A stretch of DNA of 64,000 nt. It comes from Fulvivirga marina (GTDB lineage: Bacteria > Bacteroidota > Bacteroidia > Cytophagales > Cyclobacteriaceae). This document shows positions 52,381-60,937 of this stretch, piece by piece. The translations under genes and the position numbers were made by a program. The stretch spans positions 188,763 through 252,762 of the forward strand of contig NZ_JAEUGD010000066.1 in NCBI RefSeq assembly GCF_016775155.1, written 5' to 3'. A model generated the notes under the pieces. It searched no databases, was not told the DNA's origin, and saw only the letters and a list, made by a program, of their open reading frames with translations. Position 1 is the first letter of the stretch. Each line of letters opens with the position of its first letter.

Positions 52381-54306
52381 TTATTTATACTCAGTAATGT
52401 CAGTAGTAAACATCATAATCTTAGCAGTAGAACCATCTCTGTTTCGGATAGGTGCATAACTCTCTTTCAAATATCTTGCCTTACCTGTCTTATCAATTCT
52501 CATATATTCCCCTTCTTTCACCTGACCAGAAGAAAGGTCTCTCCAGAACAGTTTATATTCATCTGATGTTTTCTCTTCCTTCGTAACAAATATTCTGTGG
52601 AACTCCCCTACCAATTCGTCTTTGCTGTAACCCATCAGATCAAGGAAATTACGATTTACGTTTACGATCTTGCCCTCTGGGTCAAACTCAACAGTTGCAA
52701 CAGCTTGATTGATAGCTTCCATGGTATTTTCAGCTTCTGCCTGTCCTCTTTGCATCTCTTCCTGAGTAGCTTGCAACTCTTCCATGTTCTGTCTCATCTC
52801 TTCCTCCTGTGATCTCATCTGCTCGGTCATTTCTTGAGATTCTTCAAGCAAGCTTTGCGTTTTGGCATTGATTTTAACCGAAGACACTGTAGATGCAATG
52901 GTTTCTGCGATTTTTTCAACAAACTCTATTTCATGCTCTTCAAATGCATAGAACGATGCAATTTCCACCACACCATATATCTCTTCATTAACCTTCAACG
53001 GAACAATCAGTATACTCTTTGGATTCGCATCGCCCAACCCTGAAGTGATCTTAATATAGTTATCCGGTACCTCTGTAAGGTAGATTGTATCCATTTCAAG
53101 CCACACCTGACCAGCAAGACCTTCACCTTTGTATACTTTTTGATTAAGGTACTTTTTCTTATCCCAGGCATAAACTGCCATCAAAGTCATACAAGGGTCA
53201 TCAGATTCATTGTCATCTATAATATAAATCCCCCCTTGATTAGCCCTCATATACTTCACGAGATTCCGAACAATATCGTCACTAAGTTTGCTGATGTTAT
53301 CATTATTCTTTCTAAGGATATCTCCAAACTTAGCAAGCCCTTCTGTAGACCAATTCCTTTTCTTATCTTCTTCAGCCACACGAGACAGGTTCTCTCTCAT
53401 CTCAAGTAGTGCATTACCTAGCACATCATGATCACTTAATGGTTTAAATTCCGAATCATAGCTGCCTTTACCTATATTTTCTGCAAACAGGGTAGTTGAC
53501 CTCAGGCCATGGATGAGGCTATCCATAGCAGAAGCCATTTCTCCAATTTCGTCATTATTATAATTGCGTCCCGAGTCATCCACAAGCTCTCCTTTGCCCA
53601 ATTTAACGACTATGTCCTTAATATAATTAATAGGCCTAGTTATCGATCGTGCCATAACAAATGCCATGAAAAGGCTCAAAGCAACAATAATAACACCCAG
53701 AATTATCGTAATATTTCTTAATTGACTCGCAGCTGTTTTCAGATCAGCATCAGATTCTTCTGTTACTTCCTGCTGCATTTCAGCTACCTTATCCAGCATG
53801 GAAATAATCGATGATGTAAGTGGTATTATCTGGCTTTCAATTGCGTCCTCTGCCAAAAGTTTTGTCAGTGGGTCCTCATAGTTTTCAAATGTCACCAATT
53901 GCCCCATAACTTCCTTCTCTACTTTCAACAGCTTATCAAACTCTGTAAACACTGAATCCATCAACTGCTTCTGACTATCAATCTCCCAATTCACCATCAA
54001 ACCAGTGATATCCTCCTTCAACTCAGGATAGTCAAATTCGTGAAGGTCCCTCAAAGCATCTTTATCATCAGTATTACTCTGAAGGTACACCCAGTTCGTA
54101 ATAAGCATTTTAGAACGGGTCACCAAAAGAATAAAATCATTAATTGCTTCTTTTGACGGCCTGATCACCTCAGATGAGCGATTTACCACTTGATCAATTA
54201 CATTACCATTGTAAAAAATGATAGAAGCATTGAGTACAAACAATACAATGAGGATGAGAAAACCACCAAAAATTTTATTCCCAATTTTAAATTTCATCTT
54301 TCGCAT
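52381..54306 (-). CDS. Membrane sensor with 4HB, HAMP, GAF and PAS domains
   Basis: A 641-residue sensor: transmembrane helix 1 (14-31), a four-helix-bundle periplasmic domain (about 35-190), helix 2 (197-216), HAMP (217-270), GAF (about 320-475), coiled coil rich in Glu/Gln (480-520) and a C-terminal PAS (525-640) ending ITEYK. No kinase, GGDEF, MCP or HTH output domain exists, so it must act through a partner. Located 42 bases after the yfiR-like gene, same direction, suggesting YfiR is its periplasmic partner. Confidence 0.85.
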   Translation of the reverse strand: MRKMKFKIGNKIFGGFLILIVLFVLNASIIFYNGNVIDQVVNRSSEVIRPSKEAINDFILLVTRSKMLITNWVYLQSNTDDKDALRDLHEFDYPELKEDITGLMVNWEIDSQKQLMDSVFTEFDKLLKVEKEVMGQLVTFENYEDPLTKLLAEDAIESQIIPLTSSIISMLDKVAEMQQEVTEESDADLKTAASQLRNITIILGVIIVALSLFMAFVMARSITRPINYIKDIVVKLGKGELVDDSGRNYNNDEIGEMASAMDSLIHGLRSTTLFAENIGKGSYDSEFKPLSDHDVLGNALLEMRENLSRVAEEDKKRNWSTEGLAKFGDILRKNNDNISKLSDDIVRNLVKYMRANQGGIYIIDDNESDDPCMTLMAVYAWDKKKYLNQKVYKGEGLAGQVWLEMDTIYLTEVPDNYIKITSGLGDANPKSILIVPLKVNEEIYGVVEIASFYAFEEHEIEFVEKIAETIASTVSSVKINAKTQSLLEESQEMTEQMRSQEEEMRQNMEELQATQEEMQRGQAEAENTMEAINQAVATVEFDPEGKIVNVNRNFLDLMGYSKDELVGEFHRIFVTKEEKTSDEYKLFWRDLSSGQVKEGEYMRIDKTGKARYLKESYAPIRNRDGSTAKIMMFTTDITEYK

Positions 54307-54348
54307 ATAGCTGAATCTGTAGATTAAATATTGTTACTTAGTTATTAG

Positions 54349-54849
54349 TTAAATAATAATTGCTAATCGGCTTAACTCTGTTGATACTTTCAAGTCGGCA
54401 CGATCCATTGCGGCCCTGTTAAGTTCAAAAGCAAGTTTGCCATTACGGATCACAAAATTAATATTACTGCCCTCTTTTCCCATCCCTTCCTTTTCAGTTA
54501 TTATCATAGTATTTTTCCCATTCAACCTAGACAAAAGGCCCTCTAGTTGATTGCCCGACTCTTTGGACATAAAAATAATCTCACTATCAGTCACTTCACT
54601 AACCGAATCAAATTTCTTTATTATGATGGTTCGGTTTCCGGCCTTTTTTACTTCTGCCATTTTCTGAAGATAAGGGATCAAAGGCGAGTCTCCCAAAACT
54701 CCAATGATGAAATCTGAAGAAGTATCTCCTCCCGGCCATTGAACATAGCGAATGAAACTATAAATATAAACTGAATGTAACTGGTAATTTTGCGCCTGCA
54801 CTGCTAGGCCAAAAAATAAAAATGTAAAAATAAAAAATAGCTTTCTCAT
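54349..54849 (-). CDS. YfiR-family periplasmic regulator (DUF4154)
   Basis: A 166-residue secreted protein, signal peptide cleaved after VQAQ (residue 19). YIYSFIRYVQWPG, FIIGVLGDSPL and SGNQLEGLLSRLNGKNTMIITEKEG match YfiR, which in Pseudomonas binds the periplasmic domain of the diguanylate cyclase YfiN and represses it. Here it lies in front of a 4HB-HAMP-GAF-PAS sensor instead. The role as repressor of that sensor is inferred from context. Confidence 0.82.
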   Translation of the reverse strand: MRKLFFIFTFLFFGLAVQAQNYQLHSVYIYSFIRYVQWPGGDTSSDFIIGVLGDSPLIPYLQKMAEVKKAGNRTIIIKKFDSVSEVTDSEIIFMSKESGNQLEGLLSRLNGKNTMIITEKEGMGKEGSNINFVIRNGKLAFELNRAAMDRADLKVSTELSRLAIII

Positions 54850-55074
54850 GAATTGAACGGCTTAAAGCACAACTCCCTACCCTTGTAAAGTAAGCTTCAT
54901 TTGTTTTAATTTCAAAAAATAACTCCAAAATAGCAATTTAAAAGGTAAATACATCAAATTCACCCTAAGTTTACCAAAATAGTTTTTTGTCTTCAATCAG
55001 ACATAAAAAGGCAAATTACTAAATAAAAGAAACCTTAATATACAAAAACAGTTTGTAATATTTTATCGTAAGAT

Positions 55075-55587
55075 ATGAGTGATATGAAAATTTTAAATAC
55101 ATCCTCCGTTCTACTAATTTTGACATTAACATTTAGCCTTGTATCGTGTAGCAAAGGACAGGAGGCTAAAAAGACCATTGAAAGAAATAAAAAGGATAAA
55201 ATAATGAAATCTGAAGAAGAATGGAAAAAGGAACTTTCCCAGGAAGAATACCACATTCTAAGGGAAAAGGGTACCGAACGGGCCTTTACAGGTAAGTACT
55301 GGAATAACCACAAAGAAGGTGTTTACTACTGCGCAGCTTGCCATCAAAAATTATTTGATTCTGGCACCAAGTATGAGTCTGGTAGCGGTTGGCCAAGCTT
55401 CTACGAACCTATCGACGACGAAAATGTAGAAGTAAAGAAAGATACCAGCTTTGGAATGGTTCGCGAAGAAGTGGTTTGTTCAAGATGTGGGGGACACTTG
55501 GGACATGTTTTCCCTGATGGCCCTGAACCTACAGGTCTGAGATACTGTATCAACTCAGCAGCGCTGGACTTCAAAGAGGAAAAATAG
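55075..55587 (+). CDS. msrB: Peptide-methionine (R)-S-oxide reductase MsrB, lipoprotein form
   Basis: Repairs methionine-R-sulfoxide in proteins. Catalytic Cys158 is in RYCINSAAL; structural zinc cysteines are Cys86, Cys89, Cys135 and Cys138; [10 protein letters not shown] is the substrate site. The N-terminus is a lipoprotein signal (LVSC, Cys25), so the enzyme is exported and anchored, protecting envelope proteins. Either ATG 55075 or 55084 may be the start. Single gene. Reducing partner not encoded nearby. Confidence 0.93.
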   Translation: MSDMKILNTSSVLLILTLTFSLVSCSKGQEAKKTIERNKKDKIMKSEEEWKKELSQEEYHILREKGTERAFTGKYWNNHKEGVYYCAACHQKLFDSGTKYESGSGWPSFYEPIDDENVEVKKDTSFGMVREEVVCSRCGGHLGHVFPDGPEPTGLRYCINSAALDFKEEK

Positions 55588-55627
55588 AATTTCCATCAGG
55601 GGCTACTGACTTACTACCCTTAGCCCC

Positions 55628-56695
55628 TCATTCTTTAACTTCAGGCTTCACCCACAAATGGCTGTACCAATGCCATTGCCCATTTTTAGACTGAGCTGTA
55701 ATTGTATAAAGAGTCCTTCTTTTATTAAGCTGTGCATTTGCTTTTAATTTTATACTTAAAGGATCTTTATGTATCACTTGCATTTCACAACTACCTCCCT
55801 GCACAAAACACTGCAATGAGCCTACATTCAATTGATCGTTAATAAAATTCACTTCAAGTTCTGGAGGGTTCTCAGAAATTAGCACCGACTTTGGATACTC
55901 TTTCTTTACACTAAGAGGCTCCATCCTGACTTTCTCCGCAAACCCATTAATAGCAGCATAGGCATTAGCCATAGGAAACCTGGGCAAAGCAAAATAATCA
56001 CTATGATTGCTCATTACACCGGAGTTCTGAGCTGTTGCGGCAACAAACCCCATCTGCTCAGCTGCATCTTTCATTTCAGGACTATATTCACCATAAGGAT
56101 ATGCCAGGACTGCGGGCTTTATACCAAGGTGCTTTTGCAACAATCCCTGGGCCTTCTCAATATCATATATAAATTGCTGAATACGTTCCCTATCTGGGAT
56201 ATTCAAAAAATAAGCATGTGAATGACTGTGATTCCCTATCTCCACTCCTTCCTTAGAAAGTTGGCGTAGTTCTTCCCAATCAAGATAGTCTCCACCTCCA
56301 ACCGTTTCGGTATTCACGAATAGTGTTGCCGGATACCCATACTTACGTAATAACGGCATGCCTCCGGATTTAAAAGAATTATAACCATCATCAATGGTAA
56401 TAACGGCTACTTTTTCATTATCTCCGCCCGATTTTAGGTATTTTACTGCATCAGAAAGGGTCATTACTATAAACTGATTATCCTGCAGGTATTGAAGATG
56501 AGCAGCAAAATCTTCGAGGCTTACATTGGTAGATGGATACTCACTATCTCCAAAACGGTGATATACAAAACAAACAGCCGACCTCTCTCTCTCAATGGAA
56601 TCATTATTATAGATTTCTTGAGTAGATTTTCCCTTTGAGCGAGAGTTGCAGGATATAGCCATAGACAACAAAGTACACATGATCATTAATCTCAT
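55628..56695 (-). CDS. Polysaccharide deacetylase (CE4) lipoprotein
   Basis: A 355-residue envelope-anchored NodB-type deacetylase. Lipoprotein signal MRLMIMCTLLSMAISC (Cys16); VYHRFGD; catalytic/metal motif TIDDGY (Asp102, Asp103); metal His156 and His160 in NHSHSH; AYPYGEY is motif 3. A beta domain follows after about 250. Likely removes N-acetyl groups from peptidoglycan or a GlcNAc polymer. The frame opens further upstream but overlaps the glucosaminidase gene; ATG 56695 begins the signal. Gap to that gene is 13 bases, so one operon. Confidence 0.86.
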   Translation of the reverse strand: MRLMIMCTLLSMAISCNSRSKGKSTQEIYNNDSIERERSAVCFVYHRFGDSEYPSTNVSLEDFAAHLQYLQDNQFIVMTLSDAVKYLKSGGDNEKVAVITIDDGYNSFKSGGMPLLRKYGYPATLFVNTETVGGGDYLDWEELRQLSKEGVEIGNHSHSHAYFLNIPDRERIQQFIYDIEKAQGLLQKHLGIKPAVLAYPYGEYSPEMKDAAEQMGFVAATAQNSGVMSNHSDYFALPRFPMANAYAAINGFAEKVRMEPLSVKKEYPKSVLISENPPELEVNFINDQLNVGSLQCFVQGGSCEMQVIHKDPLSIKLKANAQLNKRRTLYTITAQSKNGQWHWYSHLWVKPEVKE

Positions 56696-56708
56696 TATCT
56701 CGTAATTT

Positions 56709-57551
56709 TTAAAGAATAATTCTATTCTCACTATTATAATATGATGGGTCCAATTCAAGGCTATCATATTGAGTCAGATTATTCTTTTTCATCACCATGT
56801 TTAACCTTGAGACATAGGTGTAGCGTAACTCTGAATAGTTCTTCAGAAAATAAGTCAACTGATAAGGGTCTTTGATCTTTAAGCGTTGTTTTCGATAGTT
56901 TCCATAAGCATTAGCCCTGGAAAGAGTAAGAAAGTAATCCCGAATGGAACCTCGTAGATCAGGGTATTTACGCAAAAAAATGGGCCGACTACCTCTACTT
57001 TGAGATGCCATGATCCTATCTTCATCAGGATTATATGACCACACACCAAAAATGTTGTTAGCCTCATTAAAAAAACGTGAACTCCCCCAACCACTCTCAA
57101 TAGCAGCCTGTGCAAGTACTATACTTGTTGGGTGGGTTGCCATTCGATTATAAAGATCCTCAGGCCCTCTAGCCTTAAATTCTGTCATTTTAGCATCAAA
57201 AAAAACTCTATCCTCTATGTTAATGAGCTTATCATTGGTCATCCTCCAAATGATATTACCTATACGTGCTCTTTCCTCTGCCAGATTATGCTTAACCAAT
57301 AAAACAGAAGGTAACAGCATCTCTATAAATTTCTCCTTCTTTTCCTGAACGGTAAGTTTGCTAAAATTAATCTTACTATCATAAAGTACAGGCCTCACCC
57401 ACTTTCCCAACACCGGGTTAATGTCTTCGGGTGTTTCTGCAATAACAAAAGCTGGCTTCAACACGGGGTCAGAGCAACCGATAAAAAAAGCCAACAGTAT
57501 TAAAAAACAAACACTTCTACGCTTAGTTAACAGACTATACTTATTCAACAT
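56709..57551 (-). CDS. Bax-like glucosaminidase (GH73-type) lipoprotein
   Basis: A 280-residue lipoprotein (FFIGC, Cys26) with a glucosaminidase domain: LAQAAIESGWGSSRFF with catalytic Glu152, NNIFGVWSY, and a C-terminal TYVSRLNMVM. Relatives (E. coli Bax, FlgJ, LytG) cleave between GlcNAc and MurNAc in peptidoglycan. Adjacent deacetylase points to cell-wall remodelling. First gene of the pair. Confidence 0.87.
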   Translation of the reverse strand: MLNKYSLLTKRRSVCFLILLAFFIGCSDPVLKPAFVIAETPEDINPVLGKWVRPVLYDSKINFSKLTVQEKKEKFIEMLLPSVLLVKHNLAEERARIGNIIWRMTNDKLINIEDRVFFDAKMTEFKARGPEDLYNRMATHPTSIVLAQAAIESGWGSSRFFNEANNIFGVWSYNPDEDRIMASQSRGSRPIFLRKYPDLRGSIRDYFLTLSRANAYGNYRKQRLKIKDPYQLTYFLKNYSELRYTYVSRLNMVMKKNNLTQYDSLELDPSYYNSENRIIL

Positions 57552-57656
57552 TTTTCAAAGTTACATCTCTTTGAGATAATAAAGATGCTAGGTGCATCTT
57601 TCTCGATTTCAAAAAACATATTATATCTTCGCATTCTTACAACAAACACATAAGTC

Positions 57657-58859
57657 TTGAAGTACGATATAATTGTTATAGGCGCCGGGATTGTTGGTCT
57701 CGCTACGGCCTTAAAGATAAAAACAAAAAAACCAGCCCTTAAGTTATTGGTAATCGATAAAGAAAATAAACTGGCTGCACACCAGACCGGGCATAACAGT
57801 GGCGTGATACATTCGGGGCTTTATTATAAACCAGGAAGCCTTAAAGCAACAAATTGTATTAACGGGTACCACCAACTCATTACTTTCTGTGATGAAAATG
57901 GAATTGACTATGACTTATGTGGCAAAATTGTAGTAGCCACTTCCCAAGAGGAAATTCCTCTAATGCATAACTTACTTAAAAGAGGGGAACAAAATGGGCT
58001 CACCAACATGAAGCTTTTAAAAGCTGACGAACTCAAAGAATATGAGCCCCATGTAAATGGTTTGGAAGGCATTTTTGTACCTCAAACAGGTATTGTTGAC
58101 TATAAGGTTGTTGCTCAAAAATATGCTGAGCGTATTAAAGATAAAGGTGGAGAGATCAAACTTGGAGAAAAGGTTACTGGTATACATACGGAAAGCTCAG
58201 GAAGTACAGTTACCACCAATATTGAAAGCTATAAAACCAAGCTTGTTGTAAACTGTGCAGGACTATATTCTGATAAAGTGGCCAAATTTACACATCAAAA
58301 AATAAATGTTAAAATTATCCCTTTCAGAGGAGAATACTATAAACTGAATGAAGACAAAGAAGGACTGGTAAAAAACCTGATCTATCCGGTTCCCGATCCA
58401 AATTTCCCATTCCTTGGAGTTCACTTTACCCGAATGATGGAAGGTGGTGTAGAGGCAGGTCCTAATGCTGTATTGGCATTTAGACGAGAAGGGTACAAAA
58501 AAAGTGATATTAATCTGGCTGAGCTCGGGGAATCACTAGCTTGGCCTGGCTTTCAGAAGGTAGCTATGAAATACTGGAAAACCGGAATGGGGGAAATGTA
58601 CAGGTCTTTTTCAAAAGCTGCATTTACCAAGGCTCTTCAAAAGTTACTACCGGAAATCCGTGAAGAAGACTTGCAGCCAGGAGGGGCCGGTGTACGCGCT
58701 CAGGCATGCGACCGCAATGGAGGGCTGATAGACGATTTTCTGATCTTGGAAAACGAATATGCCGTCAATGTATGTAATGCTCCATCTCCTGCTGCAACCT
58801 CCTCATTATCTATTGGAGATACTGTATCAAATCTTGCATTAAAACGTTTTAATAACTGA
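57657..58859 (+). CDS. lhgO: L-2-hydroxyglutarate oxidase LhgO
   Basis: A 400-residue FAD enzyme of the DAO family that oxidises L-2-hydroxyglutarate to 2-oxoglutarate. Dinucleotide fold IVIGAGIVGLATALK at 5-19; HQTGHNSGVIHSGLYYKPGS is the LhgO signature; conserved C-terminal GGAGVRAQ. An in-frame TAA two codons upstream makes TTG (57657-57659) the only start that keeps the FAD site. First gene of a three-gene operon with a ThiF/rhodanese gene and an LDH-family dehydrogenase, itself a potential source of L-2-hydroxyglutarate. Confidence 0.92.
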   Translation: MKYDIIVIGAGIVGLATALKIKTKKPALKLLVIDKENKLAAHQTGHNSGVIHSGLYYKPGSLKATNCINGYHQLITFCDENGIDYDLCGKIVVATSQEEIPLMHNLLKRGEQNGLTNMKLLKADELKEYEPHVNGLEGIFVPQTGIVDYKVVAQKYAERIKDKGGEIKLGEKVTGIHTESSGSTVTTNIESYKTKLVVNCAGLYSDKVAKFTHQKINVKIIPFRGEYYKLNEDKEGLVKNLIYPVPDPNFPFLGVHFTRMMEGGVEAGPNAVLAFRREGYKKSDINLAELGESLAWPGFQKVAMKYWKTGMGEMYRSFSKAAFTKALQKLLPEIREEDLQPGGAGVRAQACDRNGGLIDDFLILENEYAVNVCNAPSPAATSSLSIGDTVSNLALKRFNN

Positions 58860-58878
58860 TCATAACTTGATTTCAAAT

Positions 58879-59988
58879 ATGCTTACTACTAATGAACTTG
58901 CCCGATATCAGCGACACCTTACTTTACCACAATTTGGTAAGTCAGGACAGGAAAAACTGAAGGCTTCAAAAGTACTAGTAGTAGGTTCGGGTGGACTAGG
59001 AAGCCCGGTTTTGCTCTATCTGGCAGCTGCAGGTGTAGGAACCATTGGTATTGTTGATTTCGATCAGGTAGACGAGACCAACCTTCAAAGGCAAGTATTA
59101 TTTCAGCAAAGTGACATTGGTAAATCAAAGTCACAACTTGCTGCGGATAAATTAAAAGCACTAAACCCATATATTGAAGTAGCGGTATATGAAACTCGTC
59201 TGACCTCAAAAAATGCTCTTGAAGTGCTAAAAGGCTATGACCTGATCATCGATGGAACCGACAATTTCCCCACCAGATATCTGATTAACGATGCATGCAC
59301 CATGCTTGGAAAGCCATTTGTGTATGGGTCAATCTTCAGATTTGAAGGACAGGTAGCCGTATTTAACTATCGAAATGGCCCAACATACAGGGATTTATAC
59401 CCTGAACCTCCCGAACCTGAATCCGTACCTAACTGTGCGGAAGGAGGTGTAATAGGTGTACTGCCTGGAATAATCGGATCTATGCAAGCCAATGAAGCTA
59501 TAAAAGTATTGGCCAAGATCGGGGAACCACTTACTGGTAAGATACTTATCTTCGATGCCTTGAATATGCAAAGCAGGATCATTAAAATTAACAGAAATAA
59601 AAACGCTCCTGTAATTGAAAAACTCATCGACTATGAAGAGTTTTGTTATGGAGCTAAAACAACAAAAACCATGAAAGAAATAACTGTACAAGAGTTAAAA
59701 TCACTTCAGGAGTCTGGTGAAGACTTCCAATTACTAGATGTTCGTGAACCTCATGAATATGATATTGCGAATTTAAATGGTGAGCTTATCCCGATGCAAC
59801 AGGTTCCAGAAGCCGGTGAGAAGATCGCCAGGGATAAAAAAGTAGTGGTGCATTGCCGTAGCGGTGCCAGAAGTGCCCAGGCCATACAGTACTGGGAAAG
59901 TAAATATGGTCTTGACAACCTTTACAACTTAAAAGGTGGTATCCTGGAATGGGCCAGAGAAATTGACCCTGAAATGCAACAATACTAA
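58879..59988 (+). CDS. ThiF/MoeB-family adenylyltransferase with rhodanese domain
   Basis: A 369-residue E1-like enzyme that activates the C-terminus of a ubiquitin-like sulfur carrier (MoaD/ThiS type) by adenylation, with sulfur from the rhodanese domain. RYQRHLTLPQFG and nucleotide loop GSGGLGS (36-42), DxxDxxNLQRQ segment, NCAEGGVIGVLPG; rhodanese domain about 272-369 with active cysteine in HCRSGARS. Start is ATG 58879; a TTG at 58867 is less likely. No moaD, thiS or molybdopterin gene is adjacent, so its carrier is unknown. Confidence 0.88.
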   Translation: MLTTNELARYQRHLTLPQFGKSGQEKLKASKVLVVGSGGLGSPVLLYLAAAGVGTIGIVDFDQVDETNLQRQVLFQQSDIGKSKSQLAADKLKALNPYIEVAVYETRLTSKNALEVLKGYDLIIDGTDNFPTRYLINDACTMLGKPFVYGSIFRFEGQVAVFNYRNGPTYRDLYPEPPEPESVPNCAEGGVIGVLPGIIGSMQANEAIKVLAKIGEPLTGKILIFDALNMQSRIIKINRNKNAPVIEKLIDYEEFCYGAKTTKTMKEITVQELKSLQESGEDFQLLDVREPHEYDIANLNGELIPMQQVPEAGEKIARDKKVVVHCRSGARSAQAIQYWESKYGLDNLYNLKGGILEWAREIDPEMQQY

Positions 59989-59990
59989 AT

Positions 59991-60917
59991 ATGGGTGGCA
60001 GAAAGTCTATTGGAATAATCGGTATGGGCTGGGTTGGTAGCAGTGTTGCTATCTCCATACTCCATTCAGGTATTACCAATGAATTGTTGCTTCATGATAT
60101 AAGAACAGAAATTGCAGAAGGTGAAGCCATGGATTTAAGCCATGGTTCCTCCTTCTACCCTACTGCCAGCGTAACGGCCTCCTCCATAGAGGATATGATG
60201 GCCACTGACGCTATTATAATAGCTGCCGGACGTGGTGGAAAGCCTGGTGAAACACGACTTCAACTACTCAACGAAAATGTAATCATTGCTCGTGATATAG
60301 CCTTAAAACTTAAGAACTACCAGGGTATTGTAATAGTAGTTTCCAACCCAGTTGACGTACTCACTTACTTCATTCAAAAGTTTTCAGGACTGCCTGAATC
60401 CAGGGTTATCGGCACGGGAACTATGCTGGACACCGCACGTCTGAAAGAAATACTTGGCAAAACCCTTAATCTAGACCCTCGGAGCGTTCATGCTCAGGTA
60501 GTAGGTGAACATGGTGACTCTGAAGTAGTACTCTGGTCAAGCGCCACCGTTGGAGGAAAGGATTTGCAGTCATGGCCAGGATGGACAAAGGAAAAAGAAA
60601 CTATGATCGCTGAACAGGTGCGAACAGCTGCTCAAGAAATTATTAAAAGAAAAGGAGCGACTAATCATGCTATTGGTCTAGTAACGGCAACATTGATAAA
60701 ATGGATACTTCGGGGTGAAAGAAGAATCATAACACTTTCGCGGGTTCTACCAAAAGCCTTAGGCATGGGGCGTGTTGCTATTTCCCTTCCCACCATAGTT
60801 GGCTCTGATGGGGCTTCTGAAATTCTAATCCCCGAAATGACCAATACCGAACGTGAAAAACTGGAAGCTTCGGCAACGATCATAAAGAAAGCCATTACTT
60901 CTGTCAATCAGATTTAA
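59991..60917 (+). CDS. L-lactate/malate dehydrogenase family 2-hydroxyacid dehydrogenase
   Basis: A 308-residue NAD-dependent dehydrogenase of the LDH/MDH family. Catalytic His174 in GEHGDSEV, Asp147 and Arg150 in TMLDTAR, Arg89 in GETRLQ are all present. The specificity loop reads RGGKPGETR: the residue matching position 102 (Gln in lactate, Arg in malate dehydrogenases) is Gly83, so neither substrate is assured; a larger 2-oxo acid is possible. It starts 2 bases after the ThiF gene and shares an operon with LhgO. Confidence 0.87.
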   Translation: MGGRKSIGIIGMGWVGSSVAISILHSGITNELLLHDIRTEIAEGEAMDLSHGSSFYPTASVTASSIEDMMATDAIIIAAGRGGKPGETRLQLLNENVIIARDIALKLKNYQGIVIVVSNPVDVLTYFIQKFSGLPESRVIGTGTMLDTARLKEILGKTLNLDPRSVHAQVVGEHGDSEVVLWSSATVGGKDLQSWPGWTKEKETMIAEQVRTAAQEIIKRKGATNHAIGLVTATLIKWILRGERRIITLSRVLPKALGMGRVAISLPTIVGSDGASEILIPEMTNTEREKLEASATIIKKAITSVNQI

Positions 60918-60937
60918 TCCACCTGAGTAGCCTATCA

